A stretch of DNA of 64,000 nt from Iris pallida (GCA_029216955.1 JANAVB010033217.1:1313059-1377058); one strand, 5' to 3'; positions 41,601-51,333 are shown, counted from the stretch's first letter. Notes: generated by a model not told the origin, from the sequence alone. Numbers and translations: made by a program.

Positions 41601-42973
41601 TATGTGGAGACCATGAAAGTCGATCGCATTCTGATTGACCCAGGGTCTGTACTCAGCATCATGTCGAAGACTCTGCTGGACGCTTTGAAGATCCCGGTGC
41701 ACAACCTTTCTACAACTATCACTACTATCTTGGGGTTCAATCAAAGAAGAAGTGAACCTTTGGGAAAGATACGCCTGAAACTTCAAATCAGCAATCTTCG
41801 TACGAAGGTGACTTTCTATGTGATTGATAATCATGGCTCATACAATACTTTTCTGGAAAGACCATTCCTCCATGAACACAACATTGTACCTTCTAATCTC
41901 TACCAATATTTCAAATATGTGGATGGCATTGGAGAAGTTCGGAAAGAAGTTGCAGATTTAAATCCTTTCAGGCGGGTTGAAGCATACTACAACGATTCTC
42001 GTATGTACGAAGAGGAATTCATGAAGGTGGTATTAGCAATAGATACTGACAAAGAACAGAAAGGCGTGCCAAATGATACTCTGGTGATCTCTGTCAAAGG
42101 ACATACTTCCTGTCCTCAGTCTTCCAAGACATTGACTATTTACCTTCTTTCTCACAAGAAGCAGCCTCATGCTGTTAAACAGGAATAATAGGAGCTCACC
42201 TCTTCTGAGCCGCTTGTAATCGACCTTCGTCATAAAAAACCCCTCCCTCATTCTCGTTCTTCTTCTCCTCCTCTGGTTATCAATCTGACTAAGTCTTCTA
42301 AGGCTAAAGGTCCTATTGTCAATGATGATGTAAAGATCAATAAGTAGCATCTCCTTTGCAGTATACTGATGTCTCTTATCATACTCGATATTATTTGGAT
42401 ATGCTAGATAGCTTCAAACCACTTACAATAGGAGTCGTACCATCTCTCTAAAATGTGGTATCATTTGAATCAATACAAGAATCATTCTTCCTAGTTCCTT
42501 CTTGAAAGAAAGGCAAAATTCCTATACTTTTTAGTAAAGGAACAGAACAAAAAATTATGCTTGACAGCAATAATGAAAATGATGATACAGGAAGGCTACA
42601 GCTACGTCGTTATAGTCCACAATCCAAGGAAATTATCCGTAAAATGGGCTATGATTTTAAAACTGGCCTTAATGGTGGTAGAGGAAGACGAACTCCTATT
42701 CGTACTTCTGCCACACGAGGAAAAAGTAAAACAAAATGTGGGCTGGGCTATACTTCACCAGTTATAACTCCACAAGCCTTTGAATCTGATAAAGATGAAC
42801 ACTCTGATTCTTCAGATTTCGTTTCATGGGACTCTGACACCAGTATTCGTCATATCCATCGGATGATAGTATCTTCTAATATGGTATCTGCCGAGTTCTC
42901 AGAAAATGACAAAAATGATATTGAAGAAGCTCCTGAAGCAGATCCTTGGGCACAAAGGATGGACACTCAGTAG
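38643..42973 (+). pseudogene. Element B gag-protease ORF, decayed
   Basis: Readable in about six pieces. HHCDHHHEVVIKCCC and SVFDRL lie near 39000-39075. The gag core (LFDGSTSPSQYINHF, LLTRVFVGCLAGAAYDWYRSL) is at 39904-40104. A zinc-type motif near 40690 has Y-V-Y-H where C has CIYH. The protease DRILIDPGSVLSI is near 41615-41660. A G-patch-like MGYDFKTGLNGGRGRR...CGLGY lies at 42640-42760. The end MDTQ is followed by TAG at 42971-42973, exactly as in element C. Confidence 0.82.
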
Positions 42974-44012
42974 GAACTTCATTTTGAACAACGAGAACCA
43001 CCTACCGAAGATCAACTAATCCAGATCGATGTTGGAGAGAAAGGTGTACCACGACCGATCTTCATTAGCAAGAATCTTCCAGAGGATAATAAACAAGAAC
43101 TGATTCACCTCATTCGTGAATATATCGATTTCTTCGCCTGGAGTTATGAAGATATGCCGGGTTTAGATCCTCAGATAGCAACTCATAAACTTAATATTTT
43201 GCCTAATGCCAAGCCAGTCAAACAACAGCAACGACGATTCAAGCCTGAGATGATGGATGCGATAGATGATAAAGTCAGAAAGCTTATTGCTTGTGGTTTT
43301 ATCAGAGAAAACAACATCCTGACTGGGTAGCCAACATTGTACCAGTCTTAAAGAAGATCGAGAAAGTTCGAGTATGCATAGACTTTCGAGATCTCAATAA
43401 CGCTTGTCCTAAAGATGAATTTCCTCTCCGTAGATTCGAACGAATCTCTTTTATGGATGGGTTTTCTGGATACAATCAAATTCGGATGAATCCTGAAGAT
43501 GAAAAACACACTTTATTCCGTACACCCCACGGAATATACTGCTATACAGTCATGCCTTTCGGTCTTAAGAATGCGGGTACACTTACCAGTAGGCTATGAG
43601 TACTATCTTTCGAGATCATTTGCGAAAGACCTTCGAATGCTATATTGACGATATTACTATCAAAAGTCGTCTAAAAGAAGATCATATCCAAGATTTAAGA
43701 ACCATCTTCAATCTAATGCGCCAGCATCAACTCAAAATAAACTCCACCAAGTCATTCTTGGGAGTCTCTAATGGCAAATTTCTCGGATTCGTCATTACCT
43801 CTAAAGGTATACACATTGATCCCGAGAAGATCAAAGCCATTCAAGAGATGCGTCCTCCACGCAACCTAAAAGAGCTACGAGAATTCCAGGGTCGACTTGC
43901 TTATATCAGGAGGTTCATTTTGAATTTGTCTGGACGTTGCAGACCATTTACTCAGTTATTGAAGAAAAGGTGTATCTTTCATTTGGACAGAAGAATGTCA
44001 ACGAGCATTTGA
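42974..44012 (+). pseudogene. Element B reverse transcriptase
   Basis: After the UAG the frame continues ELHFEQREPPTEDQ, FISKNLPEDN, then RT: HPDWVANIVPV, RVCIDFRDLNNACPKDEFPL, GYNQIRMNPEDEK and YCYTVMPFGLKN. The catalytic YIDD is in CYIDDITIKS (about 43640). About a dozen residues present in A and C after FPL (PITNVMIDNT in C) are missing in B. Two frameshifts (43290, 43600) break the reading. Confidence 0.85.
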
Positions 44013-44028
44013 TGACATAAAGCGATAT

Positions 44029-44292
44029 TTGATGAGTCTACCGGTCCTAGTACCACCGATCTCAGGAATACCCTTCTTGATGTATGTCCGGGCGATGGAC
44101 CATTCACTGGAAGCTTTGCTAGCTCAAAAGAACAAAGAAGGTCATGAACAATCTATCTACTACCTTAGTCGGACGATGATTGGAACTGAACATCGTTATA
44201 GTCCGATAGAGAAGGAATGCTTAGCCTTAATGTTTGCTGTTCAAAAGATAAGGCATTACATCATTGGCCAAACCATTCATGTTATTTTTTGA
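44029..44292 (+). pseudogene. Element B first RNase H
   Basis: PFLMYVRAMDHSLEALLAQ...YYLSRTMIGTEHRYSPIEKECLALMFAVQKIRHY is the Ty3-type RNase H attached to RT. A stop follows at VIF near 44290. Confidence 0.8.
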
Positions 44293-44476
44293 GTCAATCC
44301 TCCGCGGGTCTTAAAGAAGAAGCCCAGTACACTCAATTCTAGGCTTGCTACATGAGCCATATTATTAGCACAATATGACATGGTGTATGTTCCACAAAAG
44401 TCTGTGAAAGGCCAAGCACTCGCAGATTTCTTAGCAGATCATTGGAATCAAATATGATCTCAGAAGAATTTTTTAC

Positions 44477-44896
44477 TTGCGTTTATTCTTCGACGGAGCA
44501 TCTAGAATTGGACCTGGAGGCACCCTTATCGCTGGAGTAGGAATTATTCTCGTTTCACCAGATGGATTAGCTATTCAGAGAGCTTATTCCTTAGATGAGT
44601 CGTGCTCCAACAATGTGGTAGAATATAATGCCTTGCTCATTGGACTTCAGTTAGCTAAACAACTGGATATTGAATATCTCGAAGTATATAGTGATTCTAA
44701 GCTGATTGTTAATCAGGTTAGAGATACATATGAAGTTCAAAATCAAGATTTAGTACCATACCACGAAGCGGCAATCAGAATAGCTTCCTCGTTCAAAGGG
44801 TTCTTCATCGAACATATACGTCGAGCATGCAACACAGAAGATGATGCCTTAGCTAACCTAGCAGCGATCTTGGTAATTCTGGTCAAAAGACAATAA
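44477..44896 (+). pseudogene. Element B second (archaeal-type) RNase H
   Basis: LFFDGASRIGPGG, GVGIILVSPDG, NNVVEYNALLIGL and EVYSDSKLIVNQV show the D, E, D residues of an archaeal-type RNase H. The second RNase H is the hallmark of the Tat clade. It ends with DALANLAAI. Confidence 0.85.
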
Positions 44897-45931
44897 ATGG
44901 TTGTTATCTCCAATAGAGAACTGTTTTGTATTGAAAATAACCATAATATTGAATTCAGTAATTCAACTGAAGTCAATATCATCAGCGAAGATTGGAGAAC
45001 ACCTTTCATCGACTTTGTAGTACATGATATACTACCTGAAGATCCTAAGGAAGCTATAAGTATTCACCGGCGATCGCTTCGATTTTATTATAATCATACC
45101 ACCAAAACTCTCTTTTGACAAACTTTTAATGGATTACTCTTAAGATGTCTTACTGGTGATGAAGCAAAGCAGATATTACGCGAAGCTCATAACGGCGTTT
45201 GTGGAGCACATCAGCCCGGTCCTAAATTATAGGAACGTATCCAACGTATGGGCTACTACTGGCCCTCTACGGTATCAAATGCCATTGACTATGCAAGGAA
45301 ATGTCGAGCATGTCAAATTCATACAGACTTCATTCACCAACCGTCGAAATTTCTTCACCCGACTGCTGCCTCATAGCCCTTCGAAGCTTGGGACATGGAT
45401 GTAATTGGTCCTATTAATCTTCCTTCGTCTAAAGGACATCGGTTTATCTTGGCTATAACCGATTATTTCTCTAAATGGGCTGAAGCCATACCTTTAGCTG
45501 AAGTGAAGACTAGCAGTGTTATCAACTTTATCAAATATCATGTGATATACAGATTTGGTGTACCTTGTCGAATCATCCATGATAATGGACCACAGTTCGT
45601 TAGTCAAAAATTTACTAGGTTCTGTGATGACAACCGAATCAATAATATTGCTTCTACGGCCTATAATCCTGCAGCTAATGGGTTAGCTGAAGCATTCAAC
45701 AAGACTATCATCAAACTCCTCAAAAAGTTTGTCTCTACTAACAAACGTAATTGGAGTGAGAAGCTTAGAGAATGTCTATGGGCTTATCGTACTACAGTCT
45801 GTAATCCCACAGGTTGTACACCTTTTTCTATGGTATATGGATGTGAAGCTGTCTTACCGCTGGAAATTTAAATTCCATCCTTGATAATTGCCATTGCTAA
45901 TGAGCTTACTACAGAAAACAATGATCATCTT
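44897..45931 (+). pseudogene. Element B integrase, 5' portion before element C
   Basis: Linker DWRTPFIDFVVHDILPEDPKE, zinc region near 45180-45330 (GAHQPG, MGYYWPS, C-R-A-C-Q-I-H in various frames), then MDVIGPI, IHDNGPQF and NGLAEAFNKT for the D, D, E catalytic residues. WAYRTTVCNPTG and YGCEAVLPLEI follow. An in-frame TAA follows LPLEI (45869-45871). The frame is cut at ENNDHL by element C at 45932. Confidence 0.85.
45927..45931 (+). repeat. Target-site duplication of element C, left copy
   Basis: ATCTT directly before TGTTTCAC; the second copy is at 60377-60381. Removing element C and one copy restores the B integrase codons for N-D-H-L-R-L-Q. Confidence 0.9.
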
Positions 45932-47061
45932 TGTTTCACTTAACAAAATGCCTTGGAGAAATTGGCTTTTGAAAATAAAACGAAAAAAAGTACAAGAAGT
46001 ACAAATTTGATTCTGAGAAAGTATTGCTACGGAAGTCTGATTCGTAAATGATCACTTTGTTTCTTGGACCATATGATGATGATGAAGATCACTGCTTGAA
46101 GTAGAACAACTGGAAGAACTAAGTCACCAGAAAGGTATCGACGCACTTGGGTACTGATGGCGAGGCCGAATGCTTTCCTGCTTTGCTTCACTCTATTCTG
46201 AAAGAAAGGTTGAAGAAGAATGCTCTAGAGAATCAAAATCTCTAAGTTCTGATCTCTGTATTCTCTCCTATCTCTGTCTGTCCCCGTGTTATGAGAAAAA
46301 TAAGTCTATTTATAGACTTGGGCTCTTGTGCGTAAAAACTTAGCAAAAGTTCCATCTTTACGCTAACAACTGCCATCCACGATCGAAGCCAACCTCTGCA
46401 TATGTTGACATGTGTCCCATCATTTCAGTAAGAATAGGACACATGTACACACGTTCTTCGAGAAGAATGGCATGAAAGCTACGTAGGCAGACCACGTTCC
46501 AAGCTGGTGGAGGAGAATAGGGCGTACAAATAGCCTCAATGTACTCTGAGCGTAAAGCAGTAGATTAGGCATAAAATAGCCTTGACATAGACTTCCCGCG
46601 TAAAGTGGTTGTTAAATAACCTTGAGCGTAAAGTAGCTCAAATAGACTTTACGCACACGTCAGCTGTTGAGCGTAAAAGCTCGTATAGTCTTCGTGCGTA
46701 AAAGAAGCCGTAGTGTGGGCATAAAGTAGCTCAATCCACACACTAAACGACAGCATTGGTCTCTGTGTAAAAACAAATCCCTTTGTGATATATGCCATCA
46801 TTAATATCTCCATGTCAGAGTTTGCATTAAATGCGAGATTTGACAGCTTTGTCCAGCGTAAAAGTGGCTGATTGGTCCTTGGCGTAAAACCATGGGTGTA
46901 GACCCGAGCGTAAAATGATCAGCCTGCTTAGGCGTAAAGCGATTAGCCTTGTCTTGGGCGTAAAGAGATTAACCGCTCTGCTTGGCATAAAACAGATCAC
47001 TTATGAATGAAATGATTCATCTCTTTGACTCTTTCTCTGAAGCACTTTTTACACTCCTACA
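45932..47061 (-). repeat. Element C 3' LTR
   Basis: 1130 bp; minus strand TGTAGGAGTGTAAAAA...GTGAAACA. It carries about 13 exact GCGTAAA/TTTACGC words plus decayed variants (GCATAAA). TATA box at 46307-46314. Confidence 0.92.
46307..46314 (-). promoter_or_regulatory. TATA box in element C 3' LTR
   Basis: TATAAATA within the palindrome AAGTCTATTTATAGACTT. Confidence 0.6.
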
Positions 47062-47078
47062 AGACCCCCTTCAAAGTT
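47062..47078 (-). other. Polypurine tract of element C
   Basis: Minus strand AAACTTTGAAGGGGGTCT directly before the TGTAGGAG start of the 3' LTR; primes plus-strand DNA synthesis in LTR retrotransposons. Confidence 0.75.
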
Positions 47079-47339
47079 TTCAAATATCTCCAAAATTTGA
47101 AACACTTTGAACAGAAGCGTAAAAGTTGAGATTTGATGAGTCAGCGTAAAATTCGGGATACGCAACAGTCATCCGCGTAAAAGCGGGGATATCCAACAGT
47201 CGGCGTAACTTTCAAGAAAAATAATGTCGGTCAACACTTAACCGTCACAATGAATTTCTTTCTCGAAACTTTCGAATGTTTTCTCATCTTCCCGAGTGAG
47301 CAGTTTCCAACGAGGAATGTGAAGAGTTGCTTTGATTTG

Positions 47340-47347
47340 TATAAATA
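47340..47347 (+). promoter_or_regulatory. TATA box of antisense gene a
   Basis: TATAAATA 49 bp upstream of the gene a ATG, on the strand opposite to element C's own genes. Confidence 0.55.
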
Positions 47348-47388
47348 AGGACAAATTCTTTATTCTTGACATTCACCCTCGTTTTGTC

Positions 47389-47643
47389 ATGGCGCCGAAG
47401 AACGAGATTACTAACAAAGAGGCTTCGAGCTCCAGGCTTGATTTTGAGCGAGCATGCAACCTTTTAGAGTGCTTTGGACTGACTCCTGCAGTCTTTAGTC
47501 GCATCGATGGTGGTCCCCCAACTGCGTACGAAGGGCCAGGAGATGCCGAAGCATTTCTTAATCTGATGCGCCGCTCTGGGATTCGCAATATGCATGAACT
47601 AGGTACTTCTCTTCGTCAGCCTGACGATGGAGAGAAAAAATGA
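47389..47643 (+). CDS. Antisense gene a of element C, unknown 84-aa protein
   Basis: Plus strand, opposite to gag-pol. ATG at 47389 in TTTTGTCATGGCGCCG, stop TGA at 47641-47643. It opens MAPKNEITNKEASSSRL and includes FERACNLLECFGLTPAVF and DAEAFLNLMRRSGIRNMHEL, predicted helical. I recognise no domain. A TATA box lies 49 bp upstream and AATAAA at 47701-47706 follows, so it looks like a complete small transcription unit. A shorter in-frame extension upstream is unlikely to be coding because it would start before the expected transcription start. Confidence 0.55.
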   Translation: MAPKNEITNKEASSSRLDFERACNLLECFGLTPAVFSRIDGGPPTAYEGPGDAEAFLNLMRRSGIRNMHELGTSLRQPDDGEKK

Positions 47644-47700
47644 TATTTTTATGTATTGCGAATCTTTTATCTGTAGGGGGCCACTCCCCCCATTTTTATA

Positions 47701-47706
47701 AATAAA
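47701..47706 (+). terminator. Poly(A) signal after gene a
   Basis: AATAAA in TTTTTATAAATAAAGTCTG, 58 bp after the stop codon. Confidence 0.45.
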
Positions 47707-47885
47707 GTCTGACGTTAATCTCATCTGTTGGTATATAGAACTGTTCAGCACTTATTTTGACTGCTTCTATGGTTGTTAATTCCTAAGAAACAAACTAACA
47801 CGTGGCATCTGTCTTATGGTTACGAGAGCCTTTAAATAGGATCTTCTCCCGAAATAGACTCATACCAATCAGTTTCTTCAGTCTT

Positions 47886-47894
47886 TATAAATAG
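47886..47894 (+). promoter_or_regulatory. TATA box of antisense gene b
   Basis: TATAAATAG 86 bp upstream of the gene b ATG. A seven-codon upstream ORF (ATG at 47949, TGA at 47967-47969) lies between. Confidence 0.55.
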
Positions 47895-47971
47895 CCGAGA
47901 ATGTTTCATGTATTCTCATTCTCATTCCTCTGAAGATAACTTTCTGCAATGTCGTTCTCCAACAAGTGACA

Positions 47972-48835
47972 ATGGCGAAGCTTTCCAACGGTGTTCCTTT
48001 GTACGCCCAGTCATTAGACGTAGATTCAGCCATCATTAGAGTCAAACCATTTGACTTAAGTGGTAAGTCCGATCGTAAGCAAATATCTGTCTTCGAATTT
48101 TCTGTTGGAAACAGGTATTCATGAGCGCAAAAGTCTTGCTGAATCACTGGCGTAAAAGCCTTGCTAAAGTACTGGCGTAGAAGCCTTGCTGAATCACTGG
48201 CGTAAAAGCCATGCTGAAGTACTGGCGTAAAAGCCTTGCTGAAGCACTGGCGTAGAAGCCTTGCTGAAGCACTGGCGTAAAAAGCCTTGCTGAAGCACTG
48301 GCGTAAAAGCCTTGCTGAAGTACTGGCGTAAAAGCCTTGCTGAATCACTGGCGAAAAAAAAAAACCTTGCTGAAGCACTGGCGTAAAGAAGCCTTGCCAT
48401 TTGTTTTTAGTTAGCGTTTAATATGCATCTAAAAAAAACACTTCTTCTTTGTTGTTTTCTGCAGAAGTTTGGCTGAACAGCTTTTCCAGAACCGGCATTG
48501 GTGACTTTGACGTTGTGAAGAGCGTTCTTCTGACATCAACATCAGGGAGCTCATGTGCTTTTGACGCGCAAATCAGACAACTCAGAACTCTTCGTAGGAT
48601 AGAAGGGTCTTCCTCTGTTGGTAGGAAGAGCCTTTATACACGGAGAGTTGGATGGTGGAGTCAACTCTACCCCGAGAAATCGGGTAGTAGAGTTTCTTTT
48701 GCGGCAGAACTTAGAATCGTATCCCAATGCTGGATGCATTCCTATCTCCTCTGGAAGGCCGCCCCTAATCCACCAGTTGTATTAGCAGCAACACGTCTTC
48801 GGGCTGCCATACTCTGGGATTCTCCTCTCATCTGA
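47972..48835 (+). CDS. Antisense gene b of element C, two exons, unknown 153-aa protein
   Basis: Exon 1 is 47972-48062 (MAKLSNGVPLYAQSLDVD..., KPFDLS) and exon 2 is 48465-48835 (EVWLNSFSRTGIGDFDVV..., RRVGWWSQLYP, ending LWDSPLI, stop TGA). The 402-bp intron has donor G|GTAAGT and acceptor TTTTCTGCAG after a T-rich tract, and splicing keeps the frame. The intron is mostly a 25-bp minisatellite carrying GCGTAAAA. Function unknown. The W and hydrophobic spacing faintly recalls plant mobile domain proteins, but this is not enough to assign it. It may be truncated relative to the antisense gene in B. Confidence 0.5.
48124..48398 (+). repeat. 25-bp minisatellite inside gene b intron
   Basis: About ten units of the type GGCGTAAAAGCCTTGCTGAA followed by GCACT, GTACT or TCACT. 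Each unit contains the GCGTAAAA word that also fills element C's LTR. Confidence 0.9.
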
Positions 48836-48980
48836 GAGAGAAGACCAGAGTTTGATTCCTTCTGTTCTGATTGCCACAAAGGCTTGGACAGCAAGGAATT
48901 GACACCAACAACGAATCCGACGAAGAAGATCCAAAGAAGAAACATATATCCTTTAGGCTATCGTTATGTGTATAGAATGA

Positions 48981-49381
48981 AAATCCAAAAATGTAATAGA
49001 TTTCCATTATAACTTGTAAGAAAGTCTAAGAAATGTAATAGACTTTTTTGATGATATGGGAATGGAAATGATAATTCTTCTATGATCAATGATTTGTATC
49101 TATCTGGATGTAATATGGACATGATAGATAAATAAAATCTTATCTTCTGTTTTAGAGTATATAATACTATCAGAGGTAATATGGACATAATAGTATATAT
49201 GAACTCAAAAGAAAATTAGATTATTATCTATGCAGAGGTCAAATAGAAGTGATAGATAGGAAAAGTAAGTAGATTTAGTATTTATCCAGAGGTCATGGAA
49301 ACATGATAAATAGCGAATCCCACTTTCTAATCAATTGATAAAATAGAAGATATAAAATCCATTTCCCAGGAGACAAGAAAT
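48981..49381 (+). repeat. Hairpin array in element C antisense cassette
   Basis: At least seven short inverted repeats in 400 bp. Perfect stems of 7-8 bp occur at 49021-49046 (AAAGTCTA), 49097-49130 (TATCTATC), 49164-49196 (ATACTAT), 49225-49258 (TATCTAT) and 49279-49312 (TATTTATC); 5-bp stems at 48981-49003 and 49361-49381. Stem sequences differ, but the 18-20 nt loops are alike: TGGATGTAATATGGACAT, CAGAGGTAATATGGACATA, GCAGAGGTCAAATAGAAGTG and CAGAGGTCATGGAAACAT. It lies between gene b and the promoter of gene c, the same place as the array in element B. Confidence 0.85.
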
Positions 49382-49600
49382 CAGCTTAACCAAACCTTGG
49401 TAGCTGGGGACTAAGGAGACAGATGTCATGAGCATATAAGTCCATCTTAATGTATGAATGAATCATAATTTTCGGGAAAAGAAAGCATTGATTCGATTCC
49501 GTAATTAAATGAATGAACCCGATAGAACGAATGGACAGGTCTTTTCGGGAATAAAAAGTTGTTCTTAATCTTAAAGACCTATTCATCAACAGTCCTCTTC

Positions 49601-49609
49601 TATAAATAG
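49601..49609 (+). promoter_or_regulatory. TATA box of antisense gene c
   Basis: TATAAATAG 52 bp before the gene c ATG. GAATGAATGA words and TTTTCGGGA motifs at 49455-49555 upstream resemble those upstream of the B homologue. Confidence 0.6.
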
Positions 49610-49660
49610 GCGAGAACTTTCTGTAATCATTTCATTCTTATTTCTATCCCTCAATTGAAA

Positions 49661-49954
49661 ATGTCTTCTGAGGATGTACAACAAAAGAATGAAGCCTCCA
49701 GGAAAATTGAGGACGTCACTGAGATGTGTCCCATTGAGCCAACAATAGCAGGCCCGACTCAAGTAGGCAACATCTCTTCTACGCCCAGGCCACCACAAGA
49801 TATCCTTGCGTTCTTAGTAGAGCCAGGAAAAACTCCTGAAGAAGAAGCGCTGAGGATGGCCGCCTGCAAGTTTTTTATGAACTCAGGCAACAATGCCTTG
49901 TTGACATTAACTGACTATATATTCAATAAGGGAGGCAGTGGTCCTCATCCTTGA
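49661..49954 (+). CDS. Antisense gene c of element C, conserved unknown 97-aa protein
   Basis: Plus strand, ATG at 49661 (MSSEDVQQKNEASRKIEDV), stop TGA at 49952-49954. The C-terminal half (DILAFLVEPGKTPEEEALRM, AACKFF, LTDYIFNKGGSGPHP) is conserved in the broken homologue at 60785-61068 in element B, which indicates selection on the protein before decay. Acidic and proline-rich N-terminus, helical C-terminus, no known domain. It has its own TATA box and ends 73 bp from the convergent pol stop. I chose the ATG at 49661 over the in-frame ATG at 49655 because it matches the B homologue. Confidence 0.65.
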   Translation: MSSEDVQQKNEASRKIEDVTEMCPIEPTIAGPTQVGNISSTPRPPQDILAFLVEPGKTPEEEALRMAACKFFMNSGNNALLTLTDYIFNKGGSGPHP

Positions 49955-49978
49955 CCTTTTGTTTTGAACAAAAATAGT

Positions 49979-49996
49979 AATAAAAGAGACTTTATT
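49979..49996. terminator. Overlapping convergent poly(A) signals in element C
   Basis: AATAAA on the plus strand at 49979-49984 for gene c and AATAAA on the minus strand at 49996-49991 for pol, in the quasi-palindrome AATAAAAGAGACTTTATT. Confidence 0.6.
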
Positions 49997-50027
49997 TCCA
50001 TTCTGTCTCCCCCTTTTCTTTTCTTTT

Positions 50028-51333
50028 TTATACATAGTATTTCTTAAGAAATTTGCCATTGATTGGCATCATGAGCAGATCTCCACTGGGCTTTGATAAC
50101 CCATAGGCGCCATTGGAAAATACGGACTCAATTACATAAGGGCCTTCCCATTTTGCTTGGAATTTCCCTTTGCTTTTATGAGTCATCACCATCGGTCTCC
50201 GAACGGCTAATACAAGTTCGCCAACTTTGAATACCCTCTCTTTAACTTTACGATTGAAAGTTTGAGATATACGGGCTTGATATAGTTCAATGTGTTGTTG
50301 TGCTTGAAGACGCTTCTCATCCAATCCTTCAAGTTGTTGGAGTCGTAAGCGATCATTATCCTCTGTAGTTAGCTCATTAACAATGGCTATTCGTAGAGAT
50401 GGGATCTGGATTTCCAATGGGAGGACAGCTTCGCATCCATAAACCAATAAAAATGGTATAAAACCAGTAGGAGTCCGGACTGTTGTTCGATAAGCCCATA
50501 AACACTCTCCAAGTTTCTCATTCCAATCACGTTTATTAGAAGAGACAAACTTTTTGAGAAGTTTAATGATCGTCTTATTGAAAGCTTCGGCTAAACCATT
50601 AGCAGCTGGATTATAAGCCGTAGACTATTCGTAGAGATGGGATCTGGATTTCCAATGGGAGGACAGCTTCGCATCCATAAACCAATAAAAATGGTGTAAA
50701 ACCAGTAGGAGTCCGGACTGTTGTTCGATAAGCCCATAAACACTCTCCAAGTTTCTCATTCCAATCACGTTTATTAGAAGAGACAAACTTTTTGAGAAGT
50801 TTAATGATCGTCTTATTGAAAGCTTCGGCTAAACCATTAGCAGCTGGATTATAAGCCGTAGAAGCCAAATTCTGAATTCGATTCTTATCACAGAATCGAT
50901 AAAATGCCTGACTGGCAAATTGTGGACCATTATCATGAATTATTCGTCGAGGGATCCCGAAGCGATAAATGACATGGTGCTTGATGAAGCTGATCACATT
51001 AGATGTTTTAACTTCAGCAAGGGGAATTGCTTCTGCCCACTTAGAAAAGTAATCGGTTATAGCTAATATAAACCGATATCCCTTGACAGAAGGTGGGTTA
51101 ATAGGACCAATGACATCCATACCCCAAGCTTCAAAGGGCCAAGAGGCTGCCGTAGGATATAGAAATTCAGACGGTTGATGAATAAAATCAGCATGAATCT
51201 GACATGTTTTACATCTTCTGGCATAGTCTACAGCATCTGCTATCATAGAAGGCCAATAATACCCCATTCTTCGAATACGGTCTTGTAATTTAGGACCCGG
51301 TTGATGAGCACCACAAATACCATCATGAGCTTC
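50028..51333 (-). pseudogene. Element C integrase, disrupted by a 238-bp tandem duplication
   Basis: Minus strand. Zinc region GAHQPG...MGYYWPSMIADAVDYARRCKTCQIH (H and C residues retained), then catalytic MDVIGPI (D), IHDNGPQF (D) and NGLAEAFNKT (E). WAYRTTVRTPTG and YGCEAVLPLEI follow. The DNA for the catalytic E to LPLEIQIPSLRI part is present twice in tandem and the extra 238 bp shift the frame. The C-terminal domain (LQQLEGLDEKRLQAQQHIE, FNRKVKERVF, VGELVLAVRRP, GKFLKKYYV) is otherwise intact and ends at 50028. Confidence 0.88.
50387..50862 (-). repeat. 238-bp tandem duplication in integrase
   Basis: Unit 1 is 50387-50624 and unit 2 is 50625-50862. I see one base difference (GGTATAAAAC against GGTGTAAAAC near 50448/50686). 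238 is not a multiple of three, so it breaks the reading frame. Confidence 0.93.

Noticed and set aside
48124..48398. CRISPR-like array of 25-bp repeats
   Set aside because: Units are head-to-tail with no unique spacers; it is a minisatellite in a plant intron.
47878..48400. Minus-strand ORFs with repeated ASARLLRQCFSKAF units
   Set aside because: Reverse translation of the 25-bp minisatellite; the period is not a multiple of three and the frame only passes by chance through variant units.
50028..50447. A separate second integrase gene
   Set aside because: It is the C-terminal half of the same integrase, displaced into another frame by the 238-bp duplication.
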